Program-made: the position numbers and the translations under genes
Notes under the pieces: model-generated
The model's input: only the letters and a program-made list of their open reading frames with translations
Database searches by the model: none
Told to the model about the DNA's origin: nothing
Source: Betaproteobacteria bacterium
GTDB lineage: Bacteria > Pseudomonadota > Gammaproteobacteria > Burkholderiales > Burkholderiaceae_C
DNA length: 15,934 nt
Assembly: GCA_025354965.1 (NCBI GenBank)
Contig: JANXLW010000410.1
Location: 1-15,934, forward strand
Reading direction: 5' to 3'
Part shown: positions 6,311 through 14,092 of the stretch, piece after piece
Numbering within the stretch: the stretch's first letter is position 1
Layout: each line of letters begins with the position of its first letter

Positions 6311-9298
6311 ATGAAAAGACAATTCAAGTTGTGGTTAAAACGACTTGACAGTTTTGGCCTTAGCCTTGAGCTACTGCTAAGCGTGTTTTCGACCTATGCC
6401 ATGCCCATTTTTATTGGTTTGGTTTCCTTGCTGGCGATATTTGCATGGAAAACACAGTTTTCACCGACAGAATCGCATCAGTTGGAAGTTAGTTTCGTCA
6501 AAGGGACAAACGGGGTGGCAGACCCGGCACGTGCTCTGCAGCAGTTGCAGGATCAGGCACGGCGACCATTCCAGGATACGCAGCTATCAGAAAACCCGTT
6601 CTGGTTTACTTTCAAGATTCCCAAAGAGGTTGAACACAACTCGCTGACCGTCGAATTTCCTTCGCGACACGCCGTGGACATTGCGTGTTGGGATGCCAGT
6701 ACGCAAAGACAACTTGGGGCAGGAAACCGGAAAAGCACATCCGGTGAAATTTCCATGATCAAGACCGGTTTTTCGCTTGCGCTCAATCCGGTGTTGAAGG
6801 ACTCGCAGGTGATCTGTCGTACATCTGCGGTCGGCCCGGCACGTCTTTCGGTACTGCTATGGCGCACCGACGATTTGCAAAGTTCAGAGCACGAGTTTTA
6901 TCGAAACTCGGGACTGCTCGATGGTGGCATCATCATATTGGCAGCCTTTGTGTTCATAACAGCCTTAATCAATCGAAACCACCTCTACATTCTTTTTTCG
7001 GCTTGGCTACTGATTAATTTGAGAATGGGTGCGTTGTCCGCCGGCTGGGACGCACAGTGGCTGGGACACACAATCCCGCATGACTGGTTGACTCAGATCA
7101 GGTCAATTACCCTGACACTTTACTATCTGTTGACGTTGACATTGTTTACGTCACTATTCAAGGACGAACTATTGCTTGTTGGTCACAAATCATTTGTACG
7201 CGTGGCGCAATGGACATGCTTTCCATTGCTCCTATTTTCAATTGTTTTGCCGTATGCGTCGTTTTTACCTTTAATATGGCTGATCGCCGGTGTAGGAATC
7301 GCCATGCTGGCTTTTCTTCTGTTGCGCATTTTGCAGAAAACCCGCTCACGGGTCGCCATGTGGTACAGCGCTTCAATCGCAATTACGCTGATAGCCAGCC
7401 TCTACGAGGTCCTGGCTGCGGCACTTGGAATCAAGGGGCTGATTGGATCGGTCAACAGTGTCACCGCGGCCTTGTCGTCAAGCCTGCTGGCGGCGCTCGC
7501 AATTGCCGAACAAATGCGTCAGGAGCATGAGCAGCGGCTGGAAGTTCAGGCCGAGTTGGAACAGACCTTTGCGGTCATGCCCATCGGTCTTTTCAGTCTT
7601 GACCAGGGCGGCCGCTTTTTAAGCGCCAATCCGGCAATGTGCGGGATGGTGAGCCCGAATGTGCTGAGCGGTGCGGGCAGTTTCTGGCAGCAGTACTTCA
7701 CCGAAGATGCCTGGACGCGACTGCATCAAATGGTGCACAACAAACAGGTCGAAGAGATCGAAGTCAGGGGCCGATCGGTACTAGGCTTCACCGGTTCAAA
7801 GCGCTTTCTCGTGAAGGCAACGTTGGCCCACGACAAAATTGAGGGCTCCTTGCAGGACGTCACCGAAAAGTCGAGAGCCGCCGAAGACCTAAATTTCCTG
7901 GCCAACCACGATTCATTAACCAAGGTACTGAATCGGCGGGGTATCGAGCGAGCGTTCACCGATGCTGCCAGAAAGCGCACCGAAGGCAACTTGCAACTGG
8001 CCATCGCCTATCTTGATCTGGATCGTTTCAAACTGATCAATGACCTTTTTGGGCACACCACTGGCGATCAGGTATTGCAACAAGTATGCGCGCGCGTGTC
8101 CGGCTTGCTGACACACGATTTTCAGATTGGCCGTGTTGGCGGCGATGAGTTTGTCATAGTGTTTTCAGAAACATCCATCGTTCTGGCCTCACTCATGTGC
8201 AGGGGCATTATTGATAGTATTGGCACGCTGCAATACCTGGTTGGTGACAACGCGTTTTATGTGCGCGGTTCGATCGGATTGATCGAGGTCACGGCAGATA
8301 CCCAATTCAATGACGCCCTGTCGACTGCTGACCGTGCCTGTCGCCAGGCCAAGTCGGGGAACCATGGCGGATTGGTCGTGTACGAGAGAGGCGCACCGGC
8401 ATTCAAGCAGCATGAAGCCGAACTCAAGCTCATTGCGCTGCTCGCTACCAGTTCCGCCACCGATGGCCTGTATCTTGAAATGCAACCCATCATGTCGCTT
8501 ACGGCACCCCATGAGTCGCTTAGCTTCGAAGTATTGCTGCGCATGCGGGATGCTGACGGCAACCTGGTCCGTACCGACCTGCTGATAGCCGCCGGCGAAA
8601 ACAGCGGGCGCATGGGCATGATTGACCGCTGGGTCTTGTCCAGCACATTGGCCTGGCTGAACAAGAATTACGCTCAAATGAAGCACATGAAATTTGTCTG
8701 CATGAACTTGAGCGGTGCTTCACTGAACGATGAGAAGTTCTTGCAGGACGTCTATAGCATGCTGGAAAGAAATCCGCATATCGCCGGTCAGCTTTGCCTT
8801 GAAATCACCGAAAGCGTGGCTTTGCACGATCTGGAAAACACGCGTCGTTTCGTCGATAAGGTGCGTGGCTACGGCACCAAAATTGCGCTGGACGATTTTG
8901 GCGCCGGTTACACGTCGTTTTCCTACCTGAAAGAATTCACGGCCGACATACTGAAGATCGATGGCAGTTTCATTGTCAACATGAACAATCACCCAGCCAA
9001 CATTGCCATCGTTGAAGCCATTGTCAGCCTCGCCAAAAATCTGGGCATGAAGGTGATTGCCGAGTGGGCTGAAGACAATGCCACCGTGCAGACGCTGGTC
9101 GAGATTGGGGTCGATTACGTGCAGGGATTCGCGGTGGCACGACCCCAGCACCCGGACAATCTTCTAACAGCCAAATCGTCGGCAAGTTTCATAAAAAACG
9201 ACGAACTTGCCCAGTACGTGGCGTTGATCGGCAAATCAGACCTGTTACAGCTGCAATCGAATTTGTTTTCAGATATTCTGGTCGTCAATGTACATTGA
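6311..9298 (+). CDS. Membrane 7TM-PAS-GGDEF-EAL cyclic-di-GMP synthase/phosphodiesterase
   Basis: 995 residues from the ATG at 6311, chosen because GGAGA lies 10 nt upstream; a longer reading from 6206 lacks a ribosome site. Order: one TM helix (about 25-45), a periplasmic domain (46-200), a block of about seven TM helices resembling 7TMR-DISM (203-400), a short coiled coil, PAS (416-510), GGDEF (530-690) and EAL (718-965). The GGDEF motif is intact at 610-614, with DLDRFKLINDLFGH before it. The inhibitory RxxD site upstream is absent. The EAL domain begins with EVL at 740-742. It keeps the usual metal and catalytic positions: N799, E831 (EITES), D861/D862 (DDFG), K882 (KIDG), E918 and E921 (AEWAE in place of AEGVE). 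Both activities are therefore chemically possible; which dominates cannot be told. The periplasmic and 7TM parts should sense an external or membrane signal that sets c-di-GMP levels, and so attachment or motility. The stop codon lies in a 32-bp palindrome. Confidence 0.93.
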   Translation: MKRQFKLWLKRLDSFGLSLELLLSVFSTYAMPIFIGLVSLLAIFAWKTQFSPTESHQLEVSFVKGTNGVADPARALQQLQDQARRPFQDTQLSENPFWFTFKIPKEVEHNSLTVEFPSRHAVDIACWDASTQRQLGAGNRKSTSGEISMIKTGFSLALNPVLKDSQVICRTSAVGPARLSVLLWRTDDLQSSEHEFYRNSGLLDGGIIILAAFVFITALINRNHLYILFSAWLLINLRMGALSAGWDAQWLGHTIPHDWLTQIRSITLTLYYLLTLTLFTSLFKDELLLVGHKSFVRVAQWTCFPLLLFSIVLPYASFLPLIWLIAGVGIAMLAFLLLRILQKTRSRVAMWYSASIAITLIASLYEVLAAALGIKGLIGSVNSVTAALSSSLLAALAIAEQMRQEHEQRLEVQAELEQTFAVMPIGLFSLDQGGRFLSANPAMCGMVSPNVLSGAGSFWQQYFTEDAWTRLHQMVHNKQVEEIEVRGRSVLGFTGSKRFLVKATLAHDKIEGSLQDVTEKSRAAEDLNFLANHDSLTKVLNRRGIERAFTDAARKRTEGNLQLAIAYLDLDRFKLINDLFGHTTGDQVLQQVCARVSGLLTHDFQIGRVGGDEFVIVFSETSIVLASLMCRGIIDSIGTLQYLVGDNAFYVRGSIGLIEVTADTQFNDALSTADRACRQAKSGNHGGLVVYERGAPAFKQHEAELKLIALLATSSATDGLYLEMQPIMSLTAPHESLSFEVLLRMRDADGNLVRTDLLIAAGENSGRMGMIDRWVLSSTLAWLNKNYAQMKHMKFVCMNLSGASLNDEKFLQDVYSMLERNPHIAGQLCLEITESVALHDLENTRRFVDKVRGYGTKIALDDFGAGYTSFSYLKEFTADILKIDGSFIVNMNNHPANIAIVEAIVSLAKNLGMKVIAEWAEDNATVQTLVEIGVDYVQGFAVARPQHPDNLLTAKSSASFIKNDELAQYVALIGKSDLLQLQSNLFSDILVVNVH

Positions 9299-9307
9299 CG
9301 ACCAGAA
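9276..9307. terminator. Perfect 32-bp palindrome at the convergent gene junction
   Basis: The left arm begins TTCTGGTCGTCAATG and the right arm ends CATTGACGACCAGAA, joined by TA. The whole 32 bp is self-complementary, giving about a 14-bp stem with a 4-nt loop in RNA from either strand. It includes the last codons and the TGA (9296-9298) of the GGDEF-EAL gene and stops 15 bp short of the stop codon of the converging SDR gene. Its position fits a bidirectional terminator or an RNA 3' end barrier. No U-tract follows on either strand, so it is not a textbook intrinsic terminator. Confidence 0.7.
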
Positions 9308-9322
9308 CAATCGAACTCATTG

Positions 9323-10228
9323 TCAATCAGCTCTTAGCAACCGCTTCAACTCCACGCCCAGCTCGGGCTTGTGAGAGAACGGATCGGTCGGATTGCGCGC
9401 CAACATGATGTCTTCCAGCCGCACTTGAACTGAGCCAATGGCCTTGGGGTGACTGTAGATGTAGAACTGATTGGCAGCGATGGCGTCAAAGACCTTTTGC
9501 GCCACATCAGCAGCGCTGACCTTGCCCGAGCCGACTGCCTTGTCGCTCATGGCTTGCCCGATCAGCTGGCTTTTGGTAGGTTTGACGGGGACGCCGTCCG
9601 CAGGGCGATTTCGATGGCTTTGTGTGATACCGGTCGGCACAAAAAAAGGGCATAAAACCGAGGCGCTGATCTGCGAGGTCACCAGGGACAGGTCCTGAAA
9701 GAGGGTCTCGCTCATGCTGACCACGGCATGCTTGCTGGCACCGTAAATGCCCATGTTGGGGGCGTTGAGCAAACCAGCCATGCTGGCGGTGTTAACGATA
9801 TGTCCCCGATAAGCCGGATCAATTTTGGCGGCTTCAAGCATCATCGGTGTAAAGACACGAATGCCGTGCGCGACACCCATCAGGTTCACGCCAATCACCC
9901 ATTCCCAGTCCTGTACTGTGTTTTCCCATATCAACCCGCCGGCACCGACTCCGGCATTGTTGAACACAAAGTGTGGCGCACCAAAACGCTTTTGCACGGC
10001 ACGGCCCAACGCTTCCACTTCATTGGCTTTGGAGACATCAAGCTTGAAGGCCAGCACCGGCGCTCCAGCCGCCTGGATCTCTGCCTCAGCTTGATCAAGC
10101 GCATCTTGCTGCACATCTGCCAACACCAGATTCATGCCAAGTCTGGCACCGATGCGCGCACATTCCAGGCCAAAGCCTGAACCTGCGCCGGTAAGCACCG
10201 CGGTCTTGTTTTTGAAATCAGTGATCAT
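9323..10228 (-). CDS. SDR family NAD(P)-dependent oxidoreductase
   Basis: 301 residues, classical short-chain dehydrogenase plus a C-terminal extension of about 50. The cofactor loop is TGAGSGFG at 13-20. An acidic residue (D38 in VLADV) after the second strand favours NAD over NADP. FNNAGVG contains the NNAG motif at 90-93. The catalytic set is N115, S149 (NTASMAG), Y162 and K166 (YGASK). It would oxidise or reduce a hydroxyl/carbonyl group on an unidentified substrate in the cytoplasm. It is the last gene of the leftward cluster. Its ATG overlaps the end of the GNAT gene by 11 bp, with GGAG 7 nt upstream inside that gene, so it is probably translationally coupled. The dehydrogenase class is certain; the substrate is not, although the acyl-CoA context suggests a lipid-like compound. 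Confidence 0.93.
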   Translation of the reverse strand: MITDFKNKTAVLTGAGSGFGLECARIGARLGMNLVLADVQQDALDQAEAEIQAAGAPVLAFKLDVSKANEVEALGRAVQKRFGAPHFVFNNAGVGAGGLIWENTVQDWEWVIGVNLMGVAHGIRVFTPMMLEAAKIDPAYRGHIVNTASMAGLLNAPNMGIYGASKHAVVSMSETLFQDLSLVTSQISASVLCPFFVPTGITQSHRNRPADGVPVKPTKSQLIGQAMSDKAVGSGKVSAADVAQKVFDAIAANQFYIYSHPKAIGSVQVRLEDIMLARNPTDPFSHKPELGVELKRLLRAD

Positions 10229-10718
10229 TGAGATACTCCAGAGGTAAGGGGTGCCAAATCATTTCGAGATGGTTAATGCCATCTTCGATATACGGTTTGC
10301 CCGCATCCACAAAACCGTGGCGGCAGTAATACTTTTCAAGGTGTGCCTGGGCGCCGATGCGAATGGGCTGCCGGCCCCACAACGCGCAGACTGCCGACAA
10401 CGCCTGTTCAATGAGCAAATGGCCCAGCCCATGACCACGCGCAGAGAAGCGCGTCACGACCCGGCCAATGCAGGCCTCGACAAACTTGATACCTGCCGGG
10501 AAACAACGGGCATAAGCCAACAGTTCGCCATCACGATGACCCATCAAGTGTGTGCCTGCGGCGTCGAAGCCGTCGATGTCCTGAAAAACACAACGTTGCT
10601 CCAGCACAAACACCTCGCTTCGCAGTTGCAGCACATCAAGCAGTTCCCGCAAGCTCAATGCATCAAAGGCGCAGTATTTCCATTCTACCGAGGCACCTGC
10701 AGCAGCCGCAGCATTCAT
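10218..10718 (-). CDS. ElaA-like GNAT family N-acetyltransferase
   Basis: 166 residues, close to the usual ElaA length. The family pattern is clear: LQLRSEVFVLEQRCVFQDID at 30-49, a HLMGH block, LLAYARCFPAG, IGRVVTRFSARGHGLGHLL with the acetyl-CoA pyrophosphate loop R94-x-G-x-G/A (RGHGLG), then IRIGAQAHLEKYYCRHGF and a C-terminal YIEDGINHLEM. The protein should transfer an acetyl group from acetyl-CoA; the acceptor of ElaA-type enzymes is not established. Its ATG overlaps the stop codon of the upstream GST gene in an ATGA arrangement, and its end overlaps the next SDR gene by 11 bp, so it is locked into the operon. Nothing points to a specific step in the pathway; it may be a passenger or may modify a metabolite or protein. 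Confidence 0.9.
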   Translation of the reverse strand: MNAAAAAGASVEWKYCAFDALSLRELLDVLQLRSEVFVLEQRCVFQDIDGFDAAGTHLMGHRDGELLAYARCFPAGIKFVEACIGRVVTRFSARGHGLGHLLIEQALSAVCALWGRQPIRIGAQAHLEKYYCRHGFVDAGKPYIEDGINHLEMIWHPLPLEYLNDH

Positions 10719-11656
10719 GCTGGCACGAATGCCTTCAGCACATACCCGATGCGCGGAAAGTGCACATGCACGGTGCCAGCGCGCTGGTCAAACCGACGCA
10801 GGGTATAACGGGTACGGCTGGCGACCAGCAACTCACCTTCAGTCGGTTCCTGGCCGAAGTTCTCGGCCGCAACTGTCACGCGACTGCCCAGCGCAATGCC
10901 ATGCTCGTCCTGGAAGATGGTTTCGCCTGGGGTTGCCGTCATCGACGATGCAGCGCAAACAGCAATCGCGTCAGTCGCAGAATATTTCTCCATCTGCCCG
11001 TGGCCGAGCGCCGCCATGCGGTCCATCCATGACAATACGGTGGGCGTGGCGTCCAGAATGCCCGCCATCACTGGCACCCGCAGGCGGGAAAACCACAGGG
11101 GGTGATAAGCAGCAAAGTCGGCGACACAGGGCGCGCTACCCATCAAGAAATCCTGGCCCTCCAGCATGTTGGCGATGCGCCGCAGGTAAGACCTGTAAGC
11201 TGCCGTGGCATCAGCTGGGCGCAAACGCGTCATGCCAGCGCTCATGGCGGCACGGTCGGCACCAAACGCCTTGGCTGCTTCGGGTGGCGTATCCGCAAAA
11301 ATGGAGACTGCGCCTTTAGGTTGCAAGCTATAGGCCATGGCGGCCCAGAACAGCGTGCTGTCGGCCCACTGCGCCAATACTCGCACCAAGCCTTTGTGTT
11401 GCAAGGGGTACAGCGCGGGTGTGGGTTGCAGATGTTCCAGCACATCACAAATCAGTGCGCTGTCGCAATAGACGTCTGAGCCCATTTGCAGGAACGGCGT
11501 CTTGCGATAACCGCCGGTGAGCGCGAGCACATCCGGTTTGGGCATGATGGACGGGATGATGACCGACTTCCAGGCCAGTTTTTTGTAACCCAGCACGAGC
11601 CGGATTTTTTCCGAAAACGGTGACGTTGGATAGTGGTGAAGAATGATGTCAGTCAT
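10715..11656 (-). CDS. Glutathione S-transferase family protein with extra C-terminal domain
   Basis: 313 residues from the ATG at 11656 (MTDIILHHYPTSPFSEKIR). A longer open frame to 11818 would overlap the upstream gene and shows no homology-like sequence. The thioredoxin-like N-domain runs to about residue 80: SPFSEKIRLVLGYKKL at the active-site helix start, the cis-proline loop YRKTPFLQ, and a DSALICDVLEHL block typical of the glutathione gamma-glutamyl site. The helical GST C-domain follows, to about 225 (LEGQDFLMGSAPCVADFAAYHPLW). About 85 further residues, rich in beta-type sequence (GSRVTVAAENFGQ, TRYTLRRFD), form an added domain that I cannot name. It probably conjugates or isomerises an electrophile. 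It ends in an ATGA overlap with the GNAT gene. It follows the reductase gene after a 73-bp gap that carries an inverted repeat. Confidence 0.88.
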   Translation of the reverse strand: MTDIILHHYPTSPFSEKIRLVLGYKKLAWKSVIIPSIMPKPDVLALTGGYRKTPFLQMGSDVYCDSALICDVLEHLQPTPALYPLQHKGLVRVLAQWADSTLFWAAMAYSLQPKGAVSIFADTPPEAAKAFGADRAAMSAGMTRLRPADATAAYRSYLRRIANMLEGQDFLMGSAPCVADFAAYHPLWFSRLRVPVMAGILDATPTVLSWMDRMAALGHGQMEKYSATDAIAVCAASSMTATPGETIFQDEHGIALGSRVTVAAENFGQEPTEGELLVASRTRYTLRRFDQRAGTVHVHFPRIGYVLKAFVPA

Positions 11657-11680
11657 GGTGGGCCTGGGGTGTATTGGTTG

Positions 11681-11721
11681 GGGACAGAGCTTGCCCGCTA
11701 CGCGTGGCTGCGGTCTGTCCC
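11681..11721. repeat. Inverted repeat GGGACAGA/TCTGTCCC, possible REP-like element or processing hairpin
   Basis: GGGACAGA at 11681-11688 is the exact complement of TCTGTCCC at 11714-11721, around a GC-rich 25-nt loop. It starts 8 nt after the stop codon of the reductase gene and ends before the second GST gene. No T-tract follows on the minus strand. It could be a transcript-stabilising hairpin, a partial terminator, or a short dispersed repeat; arms of the GGGACAGA kind occur in intergenic repeats of betaproteobacteria, which is a recollection, not a search result. Confidence 0.45.
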
Positions 11722-11729
11722 GCAAAGTT

Positions 11730-12746
11730 TCAAAATAACTTGACCAGTTGCTTACCGAAATTCTTACCCTTGAGCAAACCCAAAAATGCCTCTGGCGCGG
11801 CTTCAATACCTTGCGCAATCGACTCTCTGGCCCGCAGCTTGCCGGTGGCTACCAGCGTTCCCAGCTCTTTTAGCGCCTCCGGCCAGAACTCCATGTGTTC
11901 ACTCACGATAAAACCCTGCACCTTGAGCCGATTGACCAGAATCAGCGCGGGATAGGTCAGCGGGAGCGGCGCACCGTTGTAGCCGGCGATCATGCCGCAT
12001 ACAGCGATGCGGCCAAAGGCGTTCATGCGGGTCAGCACAGCGTCCAGTACCATGCCGCCGACGTTTTCAAAGTAGCCGTCAATGCCTTTCGGACAAGCGT
12101 CCTTCAGTGCCTTGGAAAGCGAAGTCGCATCCTGATGCAGTTTGTAATCGATGCAAGCGTCAAAACCCAGTTCTTCGATTGCGTACTTGCATTTGTCGGG
12201 TCCACCGGCAATGCCTACGGTGCGGCAGCCACGCGCTTTGCTGAGCGCGGCAAAAGCACTGCCGACAGCACCGGTAGCGGCGCTCACCACCATGGTTTCA
12301 CCGGCTTTTGGCTCGATGATTTTGACCAGCCCATACCAGGCTGTGACGCCCGGCATGCCGACCGCCCCAAGGTAGACGCTCAAGGGGATGTGGGTGGTAT
12401 CGACTTTACGCAAAGCGCCCAACTGGTCGGCGTCCACCACGCTGTACTGCTGCCAACCGCCCATCCCGACGACCTTATCACCGACTGCAAATTTTGTATT
12501 TTTAGATTCCAACACCTCGCCCACTGTGCCGCCGCCCATGGTTTGACCAAGGGCCTGAGGCACAGCATAACTTTTAGCGTCGTTCATGCGGCCCCGCATG
12601 TAGGGATCCAAACTGAGGAAGTGGTGGCGCACCAGAACCTGCCCAACTTGCAACTCTGGCGTGTCGCTCACGACCAACTTGAAATTGCTAACGACGGCTT
12701 CACCGGTTGGGCGGTTGTCCAGATGAATTTGCTTGTTTGAGGGCAT
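11730..12746 (-). CDS. Zinc-independent NADP-dependent oxidoreductase (MDR family, PTGR/CurA type)
   Basis: 338 residues; ATG at 12746 with a strong AGGAG 8 nt upstream. It has the signature of the leukotriene B4 dehydrogenase/prostaglandin reductase branch: SLDPYMRGRM at 45-54 in the N-terminal domain, MGGGTVGEVLES, and GMPGVTAWYGL at 130-140. The Rossmann nucleotide loop AATGAVGS is at 156-163, followed by GIAGGPDKCKYAIEELGFD. FENVGGMVLD and PALILVNRLKVQGFIVSEH come later. No zinc-binding cysteine set is seen. These enzymes reduce the double bond of alpha,beta-unsaturated ketones or aldehydes with NADPH (E. coli CurA is a relative), so it could act on an enone intermediate of the pathway encoded by this operon. 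It starts 21 bp after the thioesterase stop codon. Confidence 0.95.
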   Translation of the reverse strand: MPSNKQIHLDNRPTGEAVVSNFKLVVSDTPELQVGQVLVRHHFLSLDPYMRGRMNDAKSYAVPQALGQTMGGGTVGEVLESKNTKFAVGDKVVGMGGWQQYSVVDADQLGALRKVDTTHIPLSVYLGAVGMPGVTAWYGLVKIIEPKAGETMVVSAATGAVGSAFAALSKARGCRTVGIAGGPDKCKYAIEELGFDACIDYKLHQDATSLSKALKDACPKGIDGYFENVGGMVLDAVLTRMNAFGRIAVCGMIAGYNGAPLPLTYPALILVNRLKVQGFIVSEHMEFWPEALKELGTLVATGKLRARESIAQGIEAAPEAFLGLLKGKNFGKQLVKLF

Positions 12747-12767
12747 ATTGAACTCCTGAGAAAAATA

Positions 12768-13277
12768 TCAATCGGTTGGTATAACTGTGGCGCCGGTGCC
12801 TGAACTCAGATTCAAGTCGCTGACCCTTTTCGGTCCGGTCGGCAGACGCTTGACATACTTGAAAGTACCGGTCGCGTGGGCGCAGGCGCGCCCGTCTTCG
12901 TCAAAAACCGTACCTTCCGTGAAGGCCATGGTGGCAGTTCGGTGCATCAAATGTCCCTTGCCTGTGAGTTTGCCGCGCGCCGGCTGCATAAACGAGGCTT
13001 TCATTTCGATAGTGACCACGCCCATGTCTTTCTGCACGCTGCGCGCTGCCACTGCCATGGTGACGTCCAGCAAGGTCATGAGGGCACCGCCATGGGTGAC
13101 GCTGAAAGAATTGAGATGTTCGGGTTTAGGGTTGTAGGCAATCTCAGACAAGCCACCTTCAAACAGTTTCAGGTCGAAGCCCAGGTGTTCAACAAACGGA
13201 ATCGCAACACCAAAGCCCATACCAAAATTCTGCTCAACCACAGATTCAGCCGCCAGTGACGACGCTGACACCGCCAT
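12768..13277 (-). CDS. PaaI-family hotdog-fold thioesterase
   Basis: 169 residues with the start placed at the ATG at 13277 (MAVSASSLAAES), which overlaps the preceding SDR gene by 32 bp. A GTG at 13241, just after the SDR stop codon, is an equally reasonable start giving 157 residues. The hotdog core opens with FVEHLGFDLKLFEGG. It carries the PaaI-type catalytic region NSFSVTHGGALMTLLDVTMA (HGG plus an acidic residue), followed by VVTIEMKASFMQPARGKL and a typical C-terminal strand set (EGTVFDEDGRACAHATGTFKYV). About 25 extra C-terminal residues look disordered. The enzyme should hydrolyse an acyl-CoA thioester, releasing CoA and perhaps clearing dead-end intermediates. It lies between an SDR and the NADP-dependent reductase, tightly packed with both. 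Confidence 0.9.
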   Translation of the reverse strand: MAVSASSLAAESVVEQNFGMGFGVAIPFVEHLGFDLKLFEGGLSEIAYNPKPEHLNSFSVTHGGALMTLLDVTMAVAARSVQKDMGVVTIEMKASFMQPARGKLTGKGHLMHRTATMAFTEGTVFDEDGRACAHATGTFKYVKRLPTGPKRVSDLNLSSGTGATVIPTD

Positions 13278-14037
13278 CCACCGCCAGCCACTGACCGGTG
13301 ATGTGTTTGCCGGCGTCTGACGCGTACAGAACACACAAACCCTTGAGGTCTTCGTCGTCCCCCAAGCGCTTGAGCGGCGCGCCAGCCGCAAGCTTTTCTT
13401 CACCCAACGCTTTGAGCGTGCCCATGGTCATTTTGCTGGGGAAAAAACCAGGGCAGATGGCATTGACGGTGATGTTGTACTTACCCCATTCAGCACCCAG
13501 CGCCCGAGTGAAATTGATCACCGCACCTTTCGAAGTGTTGTATGCAATCGTCGTCATCTCGCGCGGGTTGCCGTTCAAGCCGGCGATCGAAGCCACATTG
13601 ATGATGCGCCCCTGACGACGTGCGATCATGCTTTTCTTTGCAATGTGCTGACTCAGGATAAAGTAGCCGCGCACGTTGAGGTTCATCACCTTGTCCCAGG
13701 CTTCAATGGGATGGTCTTCTGCTGGAGCGCCCCAGGCGGCGCCCGCGTTGTTGACCAGAATGTCCACATCGCCCATGCGCTGCAGGGTCTCGTCGGCCAG
13801 GCGGTGAATCTCGACCTCTTTGGCACAGTCGGCGGCAATCCAGCGCGCGTCAATCCCGGCAGCCTGCAGTTCAGCGGTGGCCTGCTCCAGGTCTTCGGCT
13901 TTGCGTGAACTCAGCATGATCCTGGCACCGGCCTCACCCAAGGCGTGTGCCATTTGCAGGCCCAGGCCGCGCGAGCCGCCGGTTACCAGGGCGGTCTTGC
14001 CCCGGAGATTAAATAGTTGTTGGACAGTACGGGTCAT
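13246..14037 (-). CDS. SDR family oxidoreductase (NADP-type)
   Basis: 263 residues from the ATG at 14037 (MTRTVQQLFNLRGKTALVTGG), with AGGAG 8 nt upstream. An in-frame ATG at 14106 has no support. It is a classical short-chain dehydrogenase of standard length. The cofactor loop is TGGSRGLG at 19-26. Arg45 after the second strand (LSSRKAEDL) suggests NADP preference, unlike the other SDR of this cluster. NNAG is at 96-99, and the catalytic set is N121, S150, Y166 and K170. The C-terminus, GQWLAVDGGVSVVTGG, matches the FabG/gluconate-dehydrogenase-like branch. It may be a ketoreductase or hydroxyacyl-CoA dehydrogenase-like step. It follows the Fax-type GST gene after a 123-bp gap and its end overlaps the thioesterase gene. 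Confidence 0.95.
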   Translation of the reverse strand: MTRTVQQLFNLRGKTALVTGGSRGLGLQMAHALGEAGARIMLSSRKAEDLEQATAELQAAGIDARWIAADCAKEVEIHRLADETLQRMGDVDILVNNAGAAWGAPAEDHPIEAWDKVMNLNVRGYFILSQHIAKKSMIARRQGRIINVASIAGLNGNPREMTTIAYNTSKGAVINFTRALGAEWGKYNITVNAICPGFFPSKMTMGTLKALGEEKLAAGAPLKRLGDDEDLKGLCVLYASDAGKHITGQWLAVDGGVSVVTGG

Positions 14038-14092
14038 TTGAGGGTCTCCTGAATAAAGTCCATTTTGCAGGAATTTTTGGAATTTGCCCGGC

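Noticed and set aside
11657..11818. 54-residue N-terminal extension of the second GST
   Set aside because: It would overlap the upstream reductase gene by about 89 bp and the GST fold begins directly at MTDIILHHY.
11895..12740. 281-codon open frame on the plus strand
   Set aside because: Antisense across almost the whole NADP-dependent reductase gene. No ribosome binding site or recognisable motif; long antisense frames are expected in GC-rich codon usage.
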